Below, piece by piece: positions 1 to 4,079 of a stretch of DNA of 7,146 nucleotides. The position numbers were made by a program, and so were the translations under genes. The notes beneath the pieces were generated by a model that saw only the letters and a program-made list of their open reading frames with translations, did no database searches and was not told the DNA's origin. Source of the DNA: Firmicutes bacterium UBA1768 (lineage in GTDB: Bacteria > Bacillota > Clostridia > Peptostreptococcales > Anaerovoracaceae); the NCBI GenBank assembly GCA_002315335.1, contig DCGW01000047.1, forward strand, positions 18,716 to 25,861, in the 5' to 3' direction. The first letter of the stretch is position 1. The number at the start of each line of letters is the position of its first letter.

Positions 1-13
1 GCTTCTTTACTTC

Positions 14-42
14 TTGATTTTAAGCGAATATTACATTATAAT
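14..42 (+). promoter_or_regulatory. Sigma-A-type promoter of the lipase gene
   Basis: TTGATT at 14-19 and TATAAT at 37-42 are separated by exactly 17 bp, a near-consensus housekeeping promoter. Transcription would start near 49, leaving a leader of about 60 nt before the ATG at 110. The TTG at 14 could be read as an alternative start codon for the lipase frame, but it lies inside this -35 box, so it would not be on the mRNA. Confidence 0.75.
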
Positions 43-99
43 TTATTGGTGTTGTCTTGCACATGCACTGCAACCTTTTATTTACAATACTTTAGATTT

Positions 100-104
100 G
101 AGGG
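100..104 (+). promoter_or_regulatory. Ribosome binding site that fixes the lipase start
   Basis: GAGGG lies 5 nt before the ATG at 110. The frame is open further upstream to a TTG at 14, but those extra 32 codons have no RBS and do not resemble a signal peptide. The peptide starting at 110 has a proper one. Confidence 0.7.
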
Positions 105-109
105 CTTAC

Positions 110-2137
110 ATGAATATTAGAGAAAAACTATTTAATAAGATACTTTTGAAGGGGGCGGCTGTTGCACTCTGCTTTGTTTTATGCTTTACACTGATTCCTT
201 GGGTTGAGTGCACAGGTACGTCGAATGCCGAAATTACGAACAAACAGGCCACGACGGTTCATGGTGAATATCGCTCCGGTTCTGAAATTAAAGAAATGAG
301 GCCAGCAGTATACACCTACGATTATGACGACAACTGGTTGTATAACTCCAGTTACGATTTCAATTATGACTTGATTAAGCTGTCCATAAGGCTTTCTCTG
401 ACGACTATACATGAAGAATATATAGAGGACGTTATGACACAAATGGGCTATGGCTCATTTGTGGGTAATTATACAGAGGCGGGGAAACATAATATTGGCT
501 ATACTATAGCCAGCAAGAACATAGTTAATGCAAATGATGAAGAGATTTCTGTTGTTATGGTTGCTGTCAGAGGTGTCGGATATAAAGACGAGTGGGCCGG
601 CAATGCAATCTGCGGACCTTCAGGTGATCACTATGGATTTTCCACTGCAGCAAATACGGTTTATAATGCCATAGATGCTTATCTAAATCAAAACAAGGAA
701 AATCTCAATAAAAAAATAAAAATCTGGACCTTTGGTTACAGCAGAGGTGCAGCCGTTGCGAACCTGCTCGGGTGTATGCTAAATGAGAAGCTCACTCAGG
801 CTGGATATGGCATAGCAAAAGATGATATTTTCGACTTTACCTATGAGGCTCCTCAGGGTGCGATAAAGCAGACCAGGGAATATAAGAATATTGTAAATAT
901 TGTCAATCCTACGGATATTGTGACTAAGGTCTTCATGAGCGAATGGGGCTTTTGCAGGGCCGGAAACACTTACTACCTGCCTTCGCTGAATGCGGATGGG
1001 GTAAAGTATCTTTATTATAAGAAAAAAATGGTAGAGGAGTATAAAAAAATACTGGAATATAATAAAGTGGACACAGCATTGGCGGAAGAACTGACGGAGG
1101 CTTCATATGCCTTGCAGGATAACCTTGACAAGATTTGTCATTTCTTGGCTGCCGAGTTTAAGAGTCGTGAAAACTACAGTCCAACCAATAGTGAAAAAAA
1201 TACTCCAACCTATGAGGATATTTTCTCTCAGGCAATCATGACGGCTATGACTAATCATTATGATTTTTCTGGCTTGCTGCAGGACCTTTCGTTTATTATT
1301 CCTGGGCTTGTTTCAAGGCTCGGCGTGTACTGGATGCTTAATCCGCTCGACAGTGCTTTCATTTTTGATATAATGACCAAAAATTACATGGAGCCGCATT
1401 ATCCTGAGTTGCAGATAAGCTGGATTGATGCTCTGGGTGAAGAAGGGCTGAAAAGCAGAATTGACAAGGTAAGGTACAAGAAGCTGATAATAAATGCCAT
1501 CACTGATGCGGTGGTTACCGATGCGACGGGCAAGGTGGTTGCAAGGATAATTGATGGTGTGCTGGACGAAGGGCTTAATTTGATCACCTCATATATTGAT
1601 GAGAACGGCCAGCTTGTAATAGTTGTGCCAAATGATGAACAGTTTACTGTAAAGCTGTCTTCGGATGAGGCTGCCAGGATTACCTTAACTGCGAGCGAAT
1701 ATAATGAAGAAACCACGGAAAATGAACAGGTTGTACAGTACCAGGATGTTGCTCTTGCAGAGGGCGATGTGCTGACATATACCACGGGTGAAGAGAAGGG
1801 GCAGTCGCTTTCCGAGGATAGTCTTGTTGCAAACGGTGAAGAGGTGATTGAACCGGATCTTGATGTCAAGGGTGATGCTGTAAAGGAATGGACGGTAAAT
1901 ATTGAGGTTGAAGGCAGCGGCACTGCACGAGGAAGCGGTGTGAAGCTTGACGGAGAGTATGCAAGGTTTATTGCGTGGCCTGACTTTGGAGAGAGATTTT
2001 TGGGCTGGTACAAGGACGGAAGTCTGGTTTCTAAGAAATTGATTTTCGGAAAGAAGATTAAAGGCGATGAAAGCTACGTTGCGAAATTCACTAATAATGG
2101 TGAAAAGCTTGTGTCAGGCCTGAAGTGGTGGATGTGA
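110..2137 (+). CDS. Secreted class-3-lipase-like alpha/beta hydrolase with C-terminal InlB-type repeat domain
   Basis: Predicted exported ester hydrolase of 675 residues; the substrate is unknown. Residues 1-40 form a signal peptide: basic start (MNIREKLFNK), a hydrophobic core at about 15-31, and a possible cleavage near TSNA at 37-40. There is no obvious lipobox, LPxTG or S-layer motif, so the protein is probably released. The hydrolase core contains WTFGYSRGAA, whose Ser211 would be the nucleophile (G-x-S-x-G). It is followed by a beta strand with NPTD, where Asp269 is a likely acid. His383 (TNHYDFSG) is a candidate catalytic His but cannot be proved by eye. Residues 592-660 match the divergent InlB B-repeat pattern (VEGSGTA, later FLGWY, ending YVAKF), a module common in Gram-positive surface proteins and thought to mediate adhesion or spacing. 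The stretch between, about 520-590, is acidic and Thr/Glu-rich, perhaps a linker. The gene is monocistronic, with its own promoter and terminator. The lipase call is by motif and general layout, not by alignment. Confidence 0.8.
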   Translation: MNIREKLFNKILLKGAAVALCFVLCFTLIPWVECTGTSNAEITNKQATTVHGEYRSGSEIKEMRPAVYTYDYDDNWLYNSSYDFNYDLIKLSIRLSLTTIHEEYIEDVMTQMGYGSFVGNYTEAGKHNIGYTIASKNIVNANDEEISVVMVAVRGVGYKDEWAGNAICGPSGDHYGFSTAANTVYNAIDAYLNQNKENLNKKIKIWTFGYSRGAAVANLLGCMLNEKLTQAGYGIAKDDIFDFTYEAPQGAIKQTREYKNIVNIVNPTDIVTKVFMSEWGFCRAGNTYYLPSLNADGVKYLYYKKKMVEEYKKILEYNKVDTALAEELTEASYALQDNLDKICHFLAAEFKSRENYSPTNSEKNTPTYEDIFSQAIMTAMTNHYDFSGLLQDLSFIIPGLVSRLGVYWMLNPLDSAFIFDIMTKNYMEPHYPELQISWIDALGEEGLKSRIDKVRYKKLIINAITDAVVTDATGKVVARIIDGVLDEGLNLITSYIDENGQLVIVVPNDEQFTVKLSSDEAARITLTASEYNEETTENEQVVQYQDVALAEGDVLTYTTGEEKGQSLSEDSLVANGEEVIEPDLDVKGDAVKEWTVNIEVEGSGTARGSGVKLDGEYARFIAWPDFGERFLGWYKDGSLVSKKLIFGKKIKGDESYVAKFTNNGEKLVSGLKWWM

Positions 2138-2143
2138 TGCTTG

Positions 2144-2187
2144 AGTCCCCGTATTCTGTATCTATGATATGGTTTGCGGGGATTTTT
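2144..2187 (+). terminator. Rho-independent terminator of the lipase gene
   Basis: AGTCCCCG at 2144-2151 pairs with CGGGGATT at 2177-2184 (one G-T wobble), followed by a T-rich run. The loop is unusually long, about 25 nt. The right arm and T-run are the first bases of cassette repeat copy 1, while the left arm is unique to the lipase. The structure is therefore built half from the lipase end and half from the repeat. Confidence 0.7.
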
Positions 2188-2296
2188 GTTTGGGGAAATG
2201 TTTTGGAAACAGGATGGCTTGGAGATATGATTGCTATGACAGTCTGACAAGGTGGCGGGGAAGTGCGGTTTTGCAGAGCCCACATGCTCGAAACAT

Positions 2297-2331
2297 TGTA
2301 ATATAACTGTAATCAACTGTAGGGTTGATTA
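2297..2331 (+). promoter_or_regulatory. Candidate regulator binding site of cassette 1 (dyad plus tandem TGTA motifs)
   Basis: A perfect 8-bp inverted repeat, TAATCAAC (2310-2317) and GTTGATTA (2324-2331), is separated by 6 bp. Its right arm covers the -35 box. Overlapping it, TGTA occurs at 2297, 2308 and 2318, so roughly once per helical turn. The site is unchanged in all three cassettes. The overlap with -35 would suit a repressor or a contact activator; the regulator is not in the window. Confidence 0.5.
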
Positions 2332-2355
2332 ATTTCGGGGGGGGTAGGGTATAAT
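2325..2355 (+). promoter_or_regulatory. Promoter of peptide gene 1, with 8-G tract in a 19-bp spacer
   Basis: TTGATT at 2325-2330 and a perfect TATAAT at 2350-2355 are separated by 19 bp, two more than optimal. The spacer holds a run of eight G (2337-2344) and then TAGGG. Transcription would start near 2362, giving a leader of about 70 nt. The long spacer predicts a weak or regulated promoter. A change in G number would alter the spacing. Confidence 0.6.
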
Positions 2356-2368
2356 TTATTCATCAGAG

Positions 2369-2408
2369 GAAAAATTCACCTCAATACGCAATTCGATTGA
2401 GGTTTTTC
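2369..2408 (+). promoter_or_regulatory. Terminator-like hairpin (possible attenuator) in the 5' leader of peptide gene 1
   Basis: CCTCAAT (2379-2385) pairs perfectly with ATTGAGG (2396-2402), followed by TTTTT (2403-2407). The A-run before it (GAAAAA, 2369-2374) can extend the stem by pairing with TTTTTC. The hairpin lies between the promoter and the RBS, so it could stop transcription before the gene. A competing smaller hairpin is possible between GAGG (2366-2369) and CCTC (2379-2382). Whether it terminates, stabilises or is switched cannot be told from sequence. Confidence 0.55.
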
Positions 2409-2431
2409 TATGAAAGTGAAAGGAGATTATT

Positions 2432-2710
2432 ATGAGAAAAGTTGAAATGAATGAAATGATAATGGTTGATGCTGGGAAATTTTCTTTTGGTAATGGCGAA
2501 TTTGGTATTTTTGGTAATGTGATAAGCTTCGGTGTTAAGGTGGCTGAAAATGGAGATCATACATTTATTTGTAAACTTGGTGGGGAAAGTGGAATTGGTC
2601 TTCAATACACTTACATTCCATTCGCGAGTATTGAATCAGATACAGCCCTTCTTTCCCCAATTGGTATTGTGAAAACTGTAATAGCGTTAGTAGGGAGTAT
2701 TTTTAGTTAG
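2432..2710 (+). CDS. Small secreted peptide precursor 1 with double-glycine-like leader (bacteriocin-like)
   Basis: Precursor of 92 residues, from an ATG at 2432 with AAAGGAG six bases before it. The first 15 residues, MRKVEMNEMIMVDAG, fit the double-glycine leader pattern: Glu8 at -8, Met9 at -7, Val12 at -4, Ala14-Gly15 at -2/-1. Such leaders are cut by the C39 peptidase domain of dedicated ABC exporters; the Ala-Gly ending is less usual than Gly-Gly. The predicted mature part of 77 residues starts KFSFGNGEFG. It is rich in Gly and aromatic residues, has one Cys (FICK), and ends in a hydrophobic segment, GIVKTVIALVGSIFS. It resembles the product of the third cassette in length and in both ends but not in the middle. 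I cannot match the mature part to a known bacteriocin family. An exported signalling or toxin-like peptide is equally possible. No exporter or immunity gene is visible nearby. Confidence 0.65.
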   Translation: MRKVEMNEMIMVDAGKFSFGNGEFGIFGNVISFGVKVAENGDHTFICKLGGESGIGLQYTYIPFASIESDTALLSPIGIVKTVIALVGSIFS

Positions 2711-2740
2711 TCATCATTTTATTCCCTGCATTCCAGAAGG
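2663..2740 (+). repeat. 3' shared block of peptide gene 1 (matches gene 3)
   Basis: From the codons for GIVKTVIALVGSIFS through the stop codon and into the terminator, this 78-bp block matches 3747-3825 with one substitution and one inserted C. Peptide gene 2, which lies between the two, lacks it. Genes 1 and 3 are thus near-identical at both ends and divergent in the core. Confidence 0.85.
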
Positions 2741-2755
2741 TTTGCGGGGATTTTT
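2724..2755 (+). terminator. Terminator after peptide gene 1
   Basis: CCCTGCA (2724-2730) pairs with TGCGGGG (2743-2749) with one T-G wobble, followed by ATTTTT. The right arm opens repeat copy 2. Confidence 0.75.
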
Positions 2756-2864
2756 GTTTGGGGAAATGTTTTGGAAACAGGATGGATTGGAGATATGATT
2801 GCTATGACAGTCTGACAAGGTGGCGGGGAAGTGCGGTTTTGCAGAGCCCATATGCTCGAAACAT

Positions 2865-2899
2865 TGTAATATAACTGTAATCAACTGTAGGGTTGATTA
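2865..2899 (+). promoter_or_regulatory. Candidate regulator binding site of cassette 2
   Basis: The dyad TAATCAAC (2878-2885) and GTTGATTA (2892-2899) and the three TGTA motifs are identical to those of cassette 1. Confidence 0.5.
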
Positions 2900-2923
2900 A
2901 TTTCGGGGGGGGTAGGGTATAAT
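2893..2923 (+). promoter_or_regulatory. Promoter of peptide gene 2
   Basis: TTGATT (2893-2898), a 19-bp spacer with eight G, and TATAAT (2918-2923), as in cassette 1. Confidence 0.6.
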
Positions 2924-2936
2924 TTATTCATCAGAG

Positions 2937-2976
2937 GAAAAATTCACCTCAATACGCAATTCGATTGAGGTTTTTC
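2937..2976 (+). promoter_or_regulatory. Terminator-like leader hairpin of cassette 2
   Basis: CCTCAAT (2947-2953) and ATTGAGG (2964-2970), then TTTTT (2971-2975). Identical to cassette 1. Confidence 0.55.
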
Positions 2977-2999
2977 TATGAAAGTGAAAGGAGATTATT

Positions 3000-3230
3000 A
3001 TGAAAAAAGTTGAAATGAATGAAATGATAATGGTTGATGCTGGGTATAAGGACGGATTTTCTTGGAATACTGAAGAAGGTTTTGGTTTCAAAAGTGCATT
3101 ACTGGATATGTATTATAAAGGAGGGGCTTTTTATTTTAGGTTTGCCCTTACTGATAGATTTAATATTAGCTATGCACTGCCGTCTCTAATTGGCTTTGTT
3201 CTCGATTTGTTGGGAAAAAAAGATGTGTAA
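3000..3230 (+). CDS. Small secreted peptide precursor 2 with double-glycine-like leader, distinct mature sequence
   Basis: Precursor of 76 residues, with ATG at 3000 and AAAGGAG at 2987-2993. The leader MKKVEMNEMIMVDAG differs from the other two only by Lys for Arg at position 2. The predicted mature part of 61 residues begins YKDGFSWNTE. It is rich in aromatic residues (KGGAFYFRFAL), has no Cys, and ends LIGFVLDLLGKKDV, a hydrophobic stretch closed by charged residues. It shares no obvious sequence with products 1 and 3 beyond the leader, a Gly/aromatic character and a hydrophobic C-terminal segment. It could be the partner in a two-peptide system or an independent peptide with its own target. 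It has its own promoter and terminator, so it need not be co-transcribed with its neighbours. The product family is unrecognised. Confidence 0.62.
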   Translation: MKKVEMNEMIMVDAGYKDGFSWNTEEGFGFKSALLDMYYKGGAFYFRFALTDRFNISYALPSLIGFVLDLLGKKDV

Positions 3231-3248
3231 ATTTGAATGATAACAATT

Positions 3249-3281
3249 TCCCCGCATTCCAGACGGTTTGCGGGGATTTTT
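3249..3281 (+). terminator. Terminator after peptide gene 2
   Basis: TCCCCGCA (3249-3256) pairs perfectly with TGCGGGGA (3269-3276), followed by TTTTT. It is the best-paired terminator of the array; its right arm begins repeat copy 3. Confidence 0.8.
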
Positions 3282-3390
3282 GTTTGGGGAAATGTTTTGG
3301 AAACAGGATGGCTTGGAGATATGATTGCTATGACAGTCTGACAAGGAGGCGGGCAAGTGCGGTTTTGCAGAGCCCACATGCTCAAAATAT

Positions 3391-3425
3391 TGTAATATAA
3401 CTGTAATCAACTGTAGGGTTGATTA
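3391..3425 (+). promoter_or_regulatory. Candidate regulator binding site of cassette 3
   Basis: TAATCAAC (3404-3411) and GTTGATTA (3418-3425) with the tandem TGTA motifs are conserved exactly, although bases a few positions upstream (CTCAAAATATT) have changed. Confidence 0.5.
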
Positions 3426-3449
3426 ATTTCGGGGGGGGTTGGGTATAAT
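3419..3449 (+). promoter_or_regulatory. Promoter of peptide gene 3
   Basis: TTGATT (3419-3424), a 19-bp spacer with eight G (3431-3438), and TATAAT (3444-3449). Spacer length and G number match the other copies. Confidence 0.6.
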
Positions 3450-3462
3450 TTATACATCAGAG

Positions 3463-3501
3463 GAAAATTCACCTCAATACTCGATTTGATTGAGGTTTTT
3501 C
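3463..3501 (+). promoter_or_regulatory. Terminator-like leader hairpin of cassette 3
   Basis: CCTCAAT (3472-3478) and ATTGAGG (3489-3495), then TTTTT (3496-3500). The stem arms are intact while three loop bases differ from copies 1 and 2, as expected if the pairing is under selection. The A-run upstream is one base shorter. Confidence 0.55.
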
Positions 3502-3524
3502 GATGAAAATGAAAGGAGATTATT

Positions 3525-3794
3525 ATGAGAAAAGTTGAAATGAATGAAATGATAATGGTTGATGCTGGGAAGTTTTGTTTTGGTAATGGCAAATTTGGTA
3601 TTTTGGGTGGTTTAATAAACTTCGGTGTTACTGTAGAAAATGACGGAGATCATATTTTTATTTGTAAAATTGGAGAAATTGGTTTTGAATACTCGTATGA
3701 ACCATTTACATATATTGAATCTGAAAATGTTTTTCTTACACCAGGAGGTATTGTGAAAACTGTAATAGCGTTAGTAGGGAGTATTTTTAGTTAG
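3525..3794 (+). CDS. Small secreted peptide precursor 3 with double-glycine-like leader (paralogue of peptide 1)
   Basis: Precursor of 89 residues, with ATG at 3525 and AAAGGAG at 3512-3518. The leader is identical to that of gene 1. The predicted mature part of 74 residues starts KFCFGNGKFG and ends with the same GIVKTVIALVGSIFS as product 1. Between them the two align with many replacements and a 3-residue gap in the region after FICK. The FICK Cys is shared; Cys3 of the mature part is new, so one disulfide is possible here but not in product 1. Near-identical ends around a fast-changing core suggest diversification of the active part, as in bacteriocin or immunity-escape families; that reading is inference. 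It is the last full cassette. Confidence 0.65.
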   Translation: MRKVEMNEMIMVDAGKFCFGNGKFGILGGLINFGVTVENDGDHIFICKIGEIGFEYSYEPFTYIESENVFLTPGGIVKTVIALVGSIFS

Positions 3795-3840
3795 TCATCA
3801 TTTTATTCCCCTGCATTCCAGACGGTTTGCGGGGATTTTT
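3747..3840 (+). repeat. 3' shared block of peptide gene 3 and truncated start of a fourth repeat
   Basis: Positions 3747-3825 match the end of gene 1 (2663-2740). The following bases to about 3840, TTTGCGGGGATTTTT, are the opening of the cassette repeat, after which similarity stops. The array therefore closes with a repeat stub that provides the terminator right arm. Confidence 0.8.
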
Positions 3841-3842
3841 TT
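3809..3842 (+). terminator. Terminator after peptide gene 3 (end of array)
   Basis: CCCTGCA (3809-3815) pairs with TGCGGGG (3828-3834) with one T-G wobble, followed by a run of seven T, the longest in the array. Confidence 0.78.
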
Positions 3843-3865
3843 ATTTTTTGCGAAAAGGTATTGAC

Positions 3866-3890
3866 TTTTCCAAAACAGTAATTTGGAAAA
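3866..3890. promoter_or_regulatory. Perfect 9-bp inverted repeat in the gene-free stretch before the TadZ-like gene
   Basis: TTTTCCAAA (3866-3874) and TTTGGAAAA (3882-3890) flank a 7-nt loop. A -35-like TTGACT (3861-3866) touches its left edge but has no good -10 at the right distance. GAAAAG (3852-3857) could pair instead with CTTTTC (3865-3870). It may be an operator or an RNA hairpin. Apart from this, 3841-4064 shows no gene or clear promoter. Confidence 0.35.
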
Positions 3891-4079
3891 ACTGGAAGCT
3901 GAAGAGTCTTCGGTACTTTTCAATATCGCGTAAAAACTTCCGTAAAATATTCTGAAAATAATGCTTGACATGACCGAATCTGTAAGGAAATGTGCAAAAA
4001 GTGAAAATCGGAAAAATATTATTGTGGCAGGCGGCAACCGGGTGTAGACTATGGCTGAAGAGGGAAAGGAGCGGAGATT

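Larger units (their letters stand above)
2171..2476 (+). repeat. Cassette repeat copy 1 (306 bp: terminator half, silent block, promoter, leader hairpin, leader-peptide codons)
   Basis: First of three direct repeats of 306, 306 and 305 bp. By eye it differs from copy 2 at 3 positions and from copy 3 at about 11 positions plus one missing A. In order it contains the right arm and T-run of a terminator (2171-2188), a silent block with no credible gene (about 2189-2296), tandem TGTA motifs and a dyad (2297-2331), a promoter (2325-2355), a terminator-like leader hairpin (2369-2408), an RBS (2419-2425), and the 15 leader codons of the peptide gene (2432-2476). Identity ends at the codon for the last leader residue, Gly15. 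I see no terminal inverted repeats, transposase or target duplication, so tandem duplication or recombination is more likely than a mobile element. Confidence 0.9.
2739..3044 (+). repeat. Cassette repeat copy 2 (306 bp)
   Basis: Same module as copy 1, with three visible differences: C to A in the GATGGMTTGG stretch, C to T in CCCAYATG, and AGA to AAA at leader codon 2. The distance from copy 1 is 568 bp. Such high identity in non-coding DNA implies recent duplication or ongoing gene conversion. Confidence 0.9.
3265..3569 (+). repeat. Cassette repeat copy 3 (305 bp)
   Basis: Same module, about 96% identical to copy 1 by eye (about 11 substitutions and one deleted A). The changes lie in the silent block, the promoter spacer (TAGGG to TTGGG), the loop of the leader hairpin and just before the RBS. 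The dyad, -35, -10, eight-G tract, hairpin stem arms, RBS and leader codons are unchanged. This older copy shows which elements tolerate change. Confidence 0.9.

Noticed and set aside
1399..2013. 204-codon minus-strand ORF inside the lipase gene
   Set aside because: Shadow of the real coding frame; very Ser/Thr/Pro-rich and without an RBS.
2074..2316. Minus-strand ORFs in the cassette repeats (also 3170-3410)
   Set aside because: They recur only because the repeat recurs. They start at non-ATG codons or lack an RBS, run across terminators, and their composition is not protein-like.
2171..3569. CRISPR array
   Set aside because: The repeats are about 306 bp and the intervals are coding; nothing resembles short repeats with uniform spacers.
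2171..3569. Insertion sequence or integron cassette array
   Set aside because: No transposase, integrase, terminal inverted repeats or attC-like folded site was found; units carry their own promoters and are directly tandem.
3965..3993. TTGACA at 3965-3970 as the promoter of the TadZ-like gene
   Set aside because: The -35 is perfect but the sequence 17 bp on, AAATGT, is a poor -10, and no better one lies at 16-18 bp.
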